This document shows, one piece after another, positions 27,574-37,200 of a stretch of 64,000 nucleotides of DNA (position 1 is the first letter of the stretch; each line of letters opens with the position of its first letter). The DNA is from JBAZOY01 sp041648505. GTDB taxonomy: Bacteria > Desulfobacterota > Syntrophia > Syntrophales > CG2-30-49-12. Below the pieces are notes generated by a model. That model was not told where the DNA came from and made no database searches. It saw only the letters and a program-made list of their open reading frames with translations. Location of the stretch: contig JBAZOY010000005.1 in the NCBI GenBank assembly GCA_041648505.1, forward strand, positions 4,949 through 68,948, read 5' to 3'. A program made the position numbers and the translations under genes.

Positions 27574-29181
27574 TTACTCCATATAGCCCAGCATTCTCAA
27601 CTGGGCAATAATCTTGTTTTGATCTTCTTCAGACATATCTACAGAATCCTCAATTTTCGTCTGGAAGGTCGTTGCTGCAGCACCCATGACCACCGGGTTT
27701 TTTGCAAGATGTTGCTTTGTAAATATTGATTCCGGCACCTGACCTTCAAAATCACCCGGAACTTTTAACCCAAGGCTATACAACAAGGTGGCTCCCATAT
27801 CGGTAATATTCCGTCTTTCGACAATGTCTCCCTGCTTTATTCCTTTGCCGTAAGCAAAAAAGACACCGTCAGGATGATGGGTCCCTGCTACTTCTTTACG
27901 TTGCTCCACCACCGGCTCCTTGTTTTTGATGGAAACAAAACCGCAGTCCCGCAAAACCAAGAGCAGGTCAGGGGCGTCCTCCATTGCCGGCCCAGGGAAT
28001 ACCTCCTCGCGTTTGAATATCCGGGTGATGATCCGCTCATTTGTCTTGGGATCCCGCAGATCTTCCAGATCGCGTATGAGTTGTTCCCTGAAAACATCGT
28101 AATCTTCGGGCCTGATCCCCATCTCTCCGGGATTTCGGGCAACACGAATGTGTATACCGTTACTTGAAGGGGTGCGACAATAGGCAGTGGTGTTTTTCCA
28201 ATCGAGGTTTGCAAACATGCTGTCTTCCCGACGTGCAGCCTCCTCGGTGTCAGGCATCAGTTTCCAGTCCAGATAGCCCTTTTTGTGCAGGTAGGCATTT
28301 ATACGCAACACCTCATATGTGGTCGTAAAGCCATGATCCGATGCCATAAACAGTTGTACATCAGGTCCGGCAGCATCAACCAGTTTCTCAACAAAACCAT
28401 CCAGTTGCCTGAAATAGTCCATGCACAGTTGGCGCATACGGTGGTGATATTCACCGACCTCACCAGCTTGAAACGCAGGATCCAAAAACAGCCACGCCTG
28501 GTGCTGCAATTTATCGATACCATCGAACATGATCGCCATCAGATCGGGGGCCTCTTCAAGGAGTAGATATTCAGCAATACTGAACCACTGTCTCTCCCGT
28601 GGCAGATGATAACGAATCCAGTTTTCACGGTCTTCGTCAGATAAAACAGTGATGGATTGTTTTTCTTTTTCAAAATCCCATGCCAATTCCTTTGGATTGA
28701 ATTCCGGCAATGTCTTAAGACGGTCATACAGATTACCTGGTATGGTATTGCGGCGCAGGTGACGCCATGGGACAAACCCCGGCACCATAAAGCCTTTGAG
28801 ATCTTTCTGCGGCGGTGCAGTAAAAGGAAAGTTGAGAACGGCAACACTCTTGCCCTGGCGACTGGCGATGGCCCATATGGTTTCCGCCCTGTTGTCCCGT
28901 GAGTCGTATAGCGTGAAAAACACGTCATCACCGCGCTCTTCTGCCCGGATAAAATCAAAGATGCCATGATTTCCCGGACTTTTCCCGGTCATCATGGACA
29001 CCCAGGCAGGTGGCGTCAGCGGGTTTGGGGTTGAACGTAGTTTGCCCCGCACACCTTGTACATAGATCCTGGACAAAAATGGCATTACAGGCGGTTTACC
29101 ACCGCCGCCATTTGTCAGATCATCCAATATCCTGAAAGTTGCGCCATCCATGCCAATGAATAAAGTACGTGTAGTCATCAT
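27574..29181 (-). CDS. Alkaline-phosphatase-superfamily phosphodiesterase (type I PDE/nucleotide pyrophosphatase)
   Basis: A 535-residue cytoplasmic enzyme of the alkaline phosphatase fold. Metal ligands appear in GMDGA (D12), DGIDKLQH, ASDHGF and GTHHPDG, and the likely threonine nucleophile is T56 in PLTPPAW. All the metal-site motifs are in the right order, so the protein should bind two metal ions. Members cleave phosphodiester, phosphonate or sulfate-ester bonds. In this cluster it might act on a phospholipid-like or sulfated product, or on a nucleotide by-product of the sulfotransferase. The start follows an AAAGG site, and only 11 bp separate it from the acyl carrier protein gene. Confidence 0.75.
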   Translation of the reverse strand: MMTTRTLFIGMDGATFRILDDLTNGGGGKPPVMPFLSRIYVQGVRGKLRSTPNPLTPPAWVSMMTGKSPGNHGIFDFIRAEERGDDVFFTLYDSRDNRAETIWAIASRQGKSVAVLNFPFTAPPQKDLKGFMVPGFVPWRHLRRNTIPGNLYDRLKTLPEFNPKELAWDFEKEKQSITVLSDEDRENWIRYHLPRERQWFSIAEYLLLEEAPDLMAIMFDGIDKLQHQAWLFLDPAFQAGEVGEYHHRMRQLCMDYFRQLDGFVEKLVDAAGPDVQLFMASDHGFTTTYEVLRINAYLHKKGYLDWKLMPDTEEAARREDSMFANLDWKNTTAYCRTPSSNGIHIRVARNPGEMGIRPEDYDVFREQLIRDLEDLRDPKTNERIITRIFKREEVFPGPAMEDAPDLLLVLRDCGFVSIKNKEPVVEQRKEVAGTHHPDGVFFAYGKGIKQGDIVERRNITDMGATLLYSLGLKVPGDFEGQVPESIFTKQHLAKNPVVMGAAATTFQTKIEDSVDMSEEDQNKIIAQLRMLGYME

Positions 29182-29192
29182 GTTGCCTTTCT

Positions 29193-29489
29193 TTAAATCC
29201 TGCCTGTCAAGAAATCGCTGATCTGGGTTATTGATAAATCCGAGACATAGCTGCCATTCTTCATGAGAAGGTCCTGAAAACCCATTTTATGGCCGTAATG
29301 CTGCTCTATAGCTACACACATTTGTATGACATCGACAGATGCAAATTCCAGGTCCGCAACCAACCTTGTGTGCGCCGAAATACGCTCATCCAAAACCAGT
29401 CCCCAGTCCTGAATCAGATCTTCTATAATCTCAACGATGGTTTTCTCGATGGCCATCACGTCGATGGCCTTAATGGTAAATGCAACCAT
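29193..29489 (-). CDS. Free acyl carrier protein
   Basis: A 98-residue carrier protein. The phosphopantetheine attachment site is Ser51 in LEFASVDV, a variant of the usual DSL motif, followed by the helix VIQMCVAIEQHYG. It would be activated by the transferase domain at the end of the adjacent megasynthase. The ATG at 29489 follows AAGGAG, and the preceding gene ends five bases before it; six further codons upstream are not needed. It may supply a starter unit or accept the finished chain. It is more divergent than the housekeeping AcpP, which would carry DSLD. Confidence 0.85.
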   Translation of the reverse strand: MVAFTIKAIDVMAIEKTIVEIIEDLIQDWGLVLDERISAHTRLVADLEFASVDVIQMCVAIEQHYGHKMGFQDLLMKNGSYVSDLSITQISDFLTGRI

Positions 29490-29493
29490 AATC

Positions 29494-32400
29494 CTACTCC
29501 TTATCAATCAGGTTGAAGTGCCGGGTGGCAAGGGCAACTATTGAATCGTTTTCACGGTGCACATCAACCTCAATCATGTTCTTTGCATAATTTACATGGG
29601 CGCGATCCCAATTGTCGGCCTGAAATGACACCTCAAATTTATCAGGCCTGCCCTGAAGACCCAGACCCAGGTATTTTGCAGCAGCCTCCTTGGCGCACCA
29701 TATGCGCAATATCCTGTCCTGCAATGCATTACCGTCAAGGCCCTGCAGCAATAGTCGTTCACTGGTTGCCAGGGAATTTACCATGAGATCGGGATGCTGA
29801 ATCCGTCCCACATGCTCACCATCCACGCCCACAGGATGTTGTGGGGGTGTCACAGCCACCAGGGACCCTTGTCTATCGTGACTTAGAGAGACTTCAGGAG
29901 GTTGCAGTAAGTTATTGGCCCAGACACCGTCCACATAGGGGGTACCCTGCCCATTGTGTGATACGATAATGTCCGCCGGATAGGGCAGCCGTCCTGTTTG
30001 TGTGAAAATCCAGTACCTGACAGCCTCTTTAATACATGCGCGTCCGAATAGCCATTCACACTTGTGACGTATATTTGTTGTCAATTTCCGCCATTGAGTA
30101 CGCTCATGGAAACTCAGGAGTGCGGTTGCCAATATACGCAAAAATATACCACTGGATTGCATGCAAAAATCTTCAGGCAAATGGGTAAGCTCCCACAACA
30201 TGGCGTCTTTGTTTCCGTTGGTCTTTCTATGATGTCCAAGCCAGCCGTTTAAGGGATCACGGCGAAACTCATAAAATCTGTGAGGAACCGGAAAATAGAC
30301 GTTTACGAGGTTCGTTACCCTGAGTAAGGGCTGTCCCTCATTGTCTATGCATTCAAATTGCCACCCTCGCGGGGCCTCCATGTCACTGCGGGCAGGATCA
30401 ACAGGCTGCTGCCGGCCCCGCAGGGTCAAGCCCGGTAAATCTTGTAGACCTTGTCGGTATAGTTCAATACGTTCAATGGTCGTGGGAAAACAGTTGAAGT
30501 CAGTCCCCACCTGCAGTGCTATCCAATAGGCAGACAACTGGCCCAGGGCGTCCAGCAATACTGGGTTCAGCACAAAATTCGGGGTTTCACCTATCTTGAA
30601 GAAACCCTCAAGACTCGCCTCAGAAAGTCTTGCATCGATACCCTGATCATTCCACCCATCAATCCGGCGTATGCTTTGGAACGTGGGGCCATGGAACATC
30701 CCGATGGTGTAAAGTTCGCTGCCTTGCCATCGCGAATCCTTCTTATCCCTAAGTTCCGGCAAAGCGCTTGCACGCCAATCCGCGTCAAAGGAAAAATCAG
30801 CAGAGACCACAGCCTTACCGGCATTGAATATCCTCGCCCGATATATTTTTCGGCCGATATCCGCTAATTCCGCACGTACATTTAATGTCAGTTCACCATC
30901 ATCCAATGCGATCCAGTCAAAGGCCTTCACATTCTCAATGACCCTGAATCCTGTGTTTCCGGACAACATGGCACAGGCCTCGGCCATGATCTCCAGGCTG
31001 ACCATCAACGGCACGCAGGATAGCCCCCTCAACCCGGAATCATATTCCGAGACCGGTCCGGACAGGACATGATCTTTCAGAAAGTTATCTTCATCCACAC
31101 ACAACCGACATTCTGCATACAAGTGATGCTCATCCATCTCTGTGATCAGGCTCAGAAAGGGTAGAGACCTGTCTGACGAATCATGTTTTTTCCCCGCGAC
31201 CGGCTCAAGGCCTGCCCACTGTTCCATAATAGAGGTCTGTTGGTCCAAAAATTTGCGCATCAGACTAAAATAGTCGGCCATTACCTGGTGGTCATTGGGG
31301 CCGAACTCATGGGGGGCGTCAACCGGCTGTAAATGGGGTTGGGAGGCCCCACTGCCGTCAAGCGGCCTGGACCCGCTGTAAGGCGCCTCCGGAGCGCCCA
31401 GCATTTCCAGCAAGACCGGCCGATCCGCATCTGTAATGTGCAAGACCGGCATGGTGTTGGCCAAGGGGATGCCTGTCAATTTGCGCTGAATATCTACATC
31501 CATATCTATTATCGCAACCGAACGGGAAGAAAACAATTTTTCAAGCCGAAATTCTCTGCGATTCGCATACAAATGAGCAAGCACGGTCAGCACCTGCTCA
31601 ACACTGTTTTTACGACGCTGATCCGTGGTCAGGGAAAGGTGCTCTTGCCCGGCCAGGATATCGTTTACAAAGGCGCTGAGATTACCGGATGGTCCCACCT
31701 CCACAAAATAGCGAACGCCATCCTGGTACATCTTGAGGATGGTCTCTCGGAAACGGACCTTGCTTGACCATTGACCGGCAGCCATTTTTCTCACTGCCGC
31801 TATGGCATTCGGGAATATATCCGCGGAGGTGCAGGAGTACAAAGGCACACGGGGAGCTTTCAGGCGGATATAGTCATAGTAATGGCCAAATGCCTCACTG
31901 ACCGCTGAAAAATGGGGGGTATGGTAGCCGCGGTCAAAGGGTAACGGCGTAGAGATGCCTCCTGCGGCGGTTAATGATTTCTGCAGGGCCCTGATCGCGT
32001 CTTCACTGCCATAGAGCACAAGTTGGTTGGGACAGTTATCCATGGCAATCACAACCTCTTGATTGAGCCGGGCAATATGCTCCTCAATGGTTGCCTGGGA
32101 CAGGGCGCCCACAGTCAACAATGCGCCGGTCGGGATCTTTCCCGCTTCAAGGACACACTGATAAACCCGGTTCAACTCCCGGACAAAGTCCGCCAACTGC
32201 CCTGTATCACCATAGGTCATTGCCCCTGATGCGGCCAAGGCCGACGATTCTCCGGTGCTATGGCCGACCATAACGTCCGGTTGCACGCCCAATGATGTCA
32301 GCAGGCCGTGCATGGCCTGACCAGCCACAAAAACCGCCTCTGATCCCACATCCATATCATGCAGGCGCTTTTCCAAGGCGGTTCGGCGTTCTTCGGTCAG

Positions 32401-34290
32401 TTCGCTTTGGGCCGGGAAGAGAATATCTGTCCGGGCCTCACCCGGTGCGGCCCCATACAGCCCCCGCCAAAAATCAAACCAGTTGCGAACCTCATCAAAA
32501 CACATTGCCAGGTCCGAGAACATATGGAGATATTGCGAGCCCTCTCCGGGAAACATGAAGGCCAGACGGCCCACCATCGGACTGCGGCTGTAATGAATAC
32601 CGTTGCGCGTGGACCAGCGTATGTCCGGGCTGTCCTGAAGACGCATTACCGCCTGTTTAATCTTCTTTGTGAGATCTTCCCCATCCTTGACGACCATGGC
32701 CAGGCGATGGGGACCTCCCGTATCCTGGGCCGCCAACGTGGCCGCAATATCACCCAAAAAACAGCCCGGATTGTTGCTCAGGAAATCGGCCACCCGGCCC
32801 AATTGAGCGACCAAGGCCCCGTCATCCTTTGCGGAAAATACGCATAGCTCTGCCGGCCAGGCTGCAAAATTGGCAGGTCTACATGCCTCAACAGGCGCCT
32901 CTTCAAGGATGGCATGGGCATTAATCCCGCCAAAACCAAAGGCATTGATGCCTGCACGCCTGGGGATCCCGGGAGAGGATATCCATGGTCTGGTGGCGGT
33001 GTTGACATAGAGGGGGGTCGTCTCGATCCCCAATTCCGGGTTGATGGCCTCACAGAGTGTGGGGGGGAGGATCTTGTGGTGCAGGGCCATGGCTGTCTTG
33101 ATCAGACCGGCGATCCCGGCCGCGGGGATGCAGTGACTGATCATGGACTTGACCGACCCAATGGCGACACTGCCCTGTAACCCTTTGCGTTCACCAAGGA
33201 TCTTCTTCAGGGCCGATATTTCGGTCTGATCTCCCAGCGGGATGCCGGTACCATGGGCCTCTACCAACCCTATTGTTGCGGGGTCAACGCCACAAGCCGC
33301 ATAGGCCCTTTCGATGGCCAATGCCTCGCCCTCAATGCTGGGCGCCAAAAGGCCGTGTCCCTGGCCGTCACTGGCCTGGCCCACACCGCGAATCACGGCA
33401 TATACACGGTCGCCGTCGGCAACGGCATCGGACACCCTTTTTAAGACGATAACCCCCAGACCTTCGCCCAGCAGGGTGCCGTCGCTGCCTGCTTCAAAGG
33501 GCCGCACTCTGCCGCGTTTACTCAGTGCGCCCAGTTGGGTGAAGATGACAGAGACCTCGGCCGGCAGGGATGCATTGACCCCGCCAGCCAGCATCATGCG
33601 GCTGCGGCCGTTACGCAATTCATCCATCGCGGCGCTCACTGCCAGCAAAGAGGATGCGCAGGCCCCGTCAACCAGGTAGTTCGGACCCTGTAAGTCCAGG
33701 CGATTGGCAATCCGGCCTGTCATCACATTCGGCACCAGGCCAGGTACGATATCCGCATTAAATTGGGGGAGTTTCGTTTTCAGGTATTCGCGAACCGCGG
33801 ATAACCTGGCAATATCAAGGGATGGAAACACCGACTGAAGCAACTCCATGGTCTGATCCAATACAATGTGGTGCTGTATCAGATTTACCTGGCCCCTGTG
33901 CAGGTAAGTGCTATGACCCAGCACGATGCCGGTGTCACGATGGTCATGATCAGGCCCAAGGTAGCCTGCATCCTGGAGCGCGGCACTAGCCACATGCAGG
34001 GCCAGGAACTGATCCGGCTCGCCGCCATCCAAGGAATTGGGCATGATACCGAATTGTCTTGGATCAAAGCGATACAGGCCTTTGAGATAGCCCCCACGGG
34101 GACTATGGATCCGCTCGGATTCAACATAGCGATGGGCCTCCCATTCCGGCAAGGGTTCATCGACGGCATCCACGGCCCCAAGAATATTACGCCAAAATGT
34201 CTTTAAATCCGGGGCCTGTGGAAACATACAGGCCATTCCGATAACGGCAATAGCTTCAAGATCCCGGGTATATTCTCTTGACACGAGCAT
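29494..34290 (-). CDS. Pfa-like megasynthase: KS-AT-DH-phosphopantetheinyl transferase
   Basis: A 1598-residue multidomain enzyme. The ketosynthase (about 1-465) has C211 in DGACASS, H346 in EAHGTGI and H386 in KSMISHC (the usual IGH replaced). The acyltransferase (about 570-880) has S678 in GHSTGES and H793. A helix MADYFSLMRKFLDQQTSIM (1004-1022) is shared with the partner synthase. The hot-dog dehydratase (about 1050-1335) has H1074. The Sfp-type transferase (about 1400-1598) has GVDGE and WCAKEAAAK. The layout resembles the second subunit of polyunsaturated/secondary-lipid synthases. The start abuts the upstream gene (TAGATG), so translation is coupled. The product is unknown. Confidence 0.88.
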   Translation of the reverse strand: MLVSREYTRDLEAIAVIGMACMFPQAPDLKTFWRNILGAVDAVDEPLPEWEAHRYVESERIHSPRGGYLKGLYRFDPRQFGIMPNSLDGGEPDQFLALHVASAALQDAGYLGPDHDHRDTGIVLGHSTYLHRGQVNLIQHHIVLDQTMELLQSVFPSLDIARLSAVREYLKTKLPQFNADIVPGLVPNVMTGRIANRLDLQGPNYLVDGACASSLLAVSAAMDELRNGRSRMMLAGGVNASLPAEVSVIFTQLGALSKRGRVRPFEAGSDGTLLGEGLGVIVLKRVSDAVADGDRVYAVIRGVGQASDGQGHGLLAPSIEGEALAIERAYAACGVDPATIGLVEAHGTGIPLGDQTEISALKKILGERKGLQGSVAIGSVKSMISHCIPAAGIAGLIKTAMALHHKILPPTLCEAINPELGIETTPLYVNTATRPWISSPGIPRRAGINAFGFGGINAHAILEEAPVEACRPANFAAWPAELCVFSAKDDGALVAQLGRVADFLSNNPGCFLGDIAATLAAQDTGGPHRLAMVVKDGEDLTKKIKQAVMRLQDSPDIRWSTRNGIHYSRSPMVGRLAFMFPGEGSQYLHMFSDLAMCFDEVRNWFDFWRGLYGAAPGEARTDILFPAQSELTEERRTALEKRLHDMDVGSEAVFVAGQAMHGLLTSLGVQPDVMVGHSTGESSALAASGAMTYGDTGQLADFVRELNRVYQCVLEAGKIPTGALLTVGALSQATIEEHIARLNQEVVIAMDNCPNQLVLYGSEDAIRALQKSLTAAGGISTPLPFDRGYHTPHFSAVSEAFGHYYDYIRLKAPRVPLYSCTSADIFPNAIAAVRKMAAGQWSSKVRFRETILKMYQDGVRYFVEVGPSGNLSAFVNDILAGQEHLSLTTDQRRKNSVEQVLTVLAHLYANRREFRLEKLFSSRSVAIIDMDVDIQRKLTGIPLANTMPVLHITDADRPVLLEMLGAPEAPYSGSRPLDGSGASQPHLQPVDAPHEFGPNDHQVMADYFSLMRKFLDQQTSIMEQWAGLEPVAGKKHDSSDRSLPFLSLITEMDEHHLYAECRLCVDEDNFLKDHVLSGPVSEYDSGLRGLSCVPLMVSLEIMAEACAMLSGNTGFRVIENVKAFDWIALDDGELTLNVRAELADIGRKIYRARIFNAGKAVVSADFSFDADWRASALPELRDKKDSRWQGSELYTIGMFHGPTFQSIRRIDGWNDQGIDARLSEASLEGFFKIGETPNFVLNPVLLDALGQLSAYWIALQVGTDFNCFPTTIERIELYRQGLQDLPGLTLRGRQQPVDPARSDMEAPRGWQFECIDNEGQPLLRVTNLVNVYFPVPHRFYEFRRDPLNGWLGHHRKTNGNKDAMLWELTHLPEDFCMQSSGIFLRILATALLSFHERTQWRKLTTNIRHKCEWLFGRACIKEAVRYWIFTQTGRLPYPADIIVSHNGQGTPYVDGVWANNLLQPPEVSLSHDRQGSLVAVTPPQHPVGVDGEHVGRIQHPDLMVNSLATSERLLLQGLDGNALQDRILRIWCAKEAAAKYLGLGLQGRPDKFEVSFQADNWDRAHVNYAKNMIEVDVHRENDSIVALATRHFNLIDKE

Positions 34291-37200
34291 CTATCCCTTC
34301 TTTGCCGATAACGTGGGGGTCTTCCCCCTGCCGGCGATGCGGTTCAATTCGGCGCTGGAAACACATTCCATGTCCTCAACCGACAAAACAACATTGTCCT
34401 GGCTGTCTGAGAAATATACATTGGCCCGGATTAAATGGTCCTCTTCCGGTGTGATTTTCTCAAAATCCATATAAAGCGCTTCCGGCATGGTTTCGGAATA
34501 ACGGTTGACACGACCGAATCGCGTGGGAAGCGGGGTTTCATCGCGGAAGGTGCGTGCCCATAATATGGCCATCTGCGCTGCTGCGTCCACAATGCCGGGA
34601 TCAAATACCCATTTTTGGTTGGGTTCAGCGGTCTCCATCCAGCGTGTCGGCAAGGTGGTCTTGACCAATGACTTGGCGCCACTATGGGACAACCCGTATA
34701 TCTTTTCCATTACCTGGAACCTTGGTCCGTGAAACAGCCATTCATTATAGGCCTTTGTGACGCTCAGTTTCTTTTCTGTATGTAAGCGAGGGATTTGTTT
34801 AAATCCACCAGGGAACTGATGCTCAAGACGCAGGACAGAGCGATAATGAATTCGATACGCGCCATTATCCTGCTCTGATTGAATGGCAGCGTTTACCTCA
34901 AAACCGTCACTGCTGCCGTATGTGGGTGGATCGATGACCAGACGATACTCCTGATCCGGGTTCTTAATCTCGATCCCTTTCAGGAGCCGGCAATCACGGG
35001 CCTCAACAACCACCCAACCCGGCCAGAGATGGGCCGCTGCCTCGGCCATCATCTCCAGGGCAACCGCGGCCGGAAGTACCGGGACATTGTCAATGCAATG
35101 CTCTTGTAGGTAGGCATGGCTGTTTCCCAGGCAAAGGGTCATGACGTGCTCACCTTTCGGAAGTGTGGTCAGGGTGGCATGATCCAGGAGCGGGGGCAGG
35201 ACATGGTTTTCAATGGGTTGTAAACCCCTTTCAATCTGACCTACACTATTCTCGTGCTGCTCCCAGGGGCCTTCACCACAGACGATCTCAATATGGGTCC
35301 TGTCCGGGCCGGTCAGTTCCTCTCTGAACACCCGGCGTCCGAGCTCTGCGCTAACAAGTTTGATACCTTTTTGGGCAAACTTGGCCTCGGTATCCCCTGT
35401 GACCATGCCGGCACCGAATTTTGTTCGGCCCCATGGCCCCCAGCAGAAGGCCTTGACATTTACCAGATTTCCCCAATGGTTGCTCAATTGACAGCACAAC
35501 CGGTTCATCAGCTCGTTGGCAGTGGCATAATCGGTCTGACCGCTATTGCCATAACGACCGGCCACGGAACTAAATACCGTGAAAAATCGGAGGCGATCCG
35601 GCCGCAGGTATTTTTGGAGCAGCAACAGCCCCATAACCTTGGTTTCTACCACACGGGACCAACTGTCGCTCGTCTTGTCGGGAAGGAGCTTGTCTTCGAT
35701 CACGCCTGCGCCATGGATGACGCCGTCGATTTTGCCGTATTGGTCATATATTCGGTCCAGCAATTGGTGCATCCCGTCTTCATGGGTTACATCCACCGGG
35801 TAGTATTCAACGGTTGCCCCGCGTTTGCGAAAATCTGCCAGATTGAGACGCATTTCCCTGGCAGACAGGATGGATTGTATTTTGCATTTGATATCCGCCA
35901 GGGTCATCTGTAACCGGCCGTTGCGCACCTCTGAGACGAAATGCTGTTGCAGGGCCGAAAAGGTGGTTAACGGCTGTAGTTCCTCGGGCTCAGGGTCCGG
36001 CAGGGGACTCCGGCCGGTCAACAAAAAAGTATTGCCGGGGATCGCCAATTCTCTCAACACCTCTGCGGTTACACCCCGTAAACCTCCGGTGGCCAACACA
36101 ACCATATCCCGAATTTCGTCCGGACGCTCTTCTTCAGGGGCAAGGGATTCAGGGATGGTCTGAAAAATTGTGCGGACCCCCGCAGGATAGCCCACCTCCA
36201 GACGCCCTCCGCAAAGCGCCATCTCTCCCAACAGGGCCGTTGCAATGGAATCGGCTTGCTGGTCCTGATCCACATCCACGGCCTTAAGCTTGAACCCGGG
36301 GCTTTCTTCATGCAGCGACTTCAGCAAACCTACAAAGCCGGCCTGGAGGGCCAGACCGGCACCGGTGTCGCCTTCCCGATGGAAAAATCCTCCCAACGCA
36401 CTCGCAGACAGGATATGTGCGTCCTCTTTCAGCCTGGGATAAAGATGATGCAACAGAATAAAAAACGATTTTTCATTGACCTGCAATTGATGACGCCAGT
36501 CATCAAGGGCCGCGTCTGTCTGGAGCCGGTCCGCGCCCAACTGGGCCATGTGTACCAGGCCTGCAATGGCGGCTGAGTCGGTTTCTGCGGACGCACACCA
36601 TCGGTTTAGTGCATTTTCGTCCTTCAGCAGCCCACGGTCCACGATCGTGACTGTACAATCGCGGTTGCGGAGCAGCAGAGAAAGCGATTCCGCCACCCCC
36701 AGTTTGTCCTGCGTGATGATAAAATGGCCTTTGCCGAGCCGTTTCAGGCCAAGCTCGTCAATAGATTCCGGTTTTGGGCGAATAACATGCCGGGATGGAT
36801 GCCCTGATTCATCAGTCATTTTGTCCATTCCGGCTTGATCAAAAGGGAGCGATGTCCCCCCTTCGCCACTCAGCCTGGCCAATAGATCCAGCATCCCATT
36901 AAGGGTGGATTGCGTGTTCAGGGTTCCAATATCTTCACCCAGGGCCTGTTTATACCTCTGGGGCAGTGCGTTCAACAGGGCGCCGACGATCTCAACACGC
37001 TTGATGGAATCGATGCTGAGATCGGCCTCCAGGTTCTGGTCCAGCCCGACCATGTCCCTGGGATAGCCGGTTCTCTCCTCCACAATAGAGAGGAGTATGG
37101 CCGTCATTTTATCCCGATCAATGGTCTTCTCGGGCTCATTTGCAGGAGAGGTTACTGTGGCGACCTTTTCCGGTTGAGATATTTTAGGGGCTGTTTCCCC

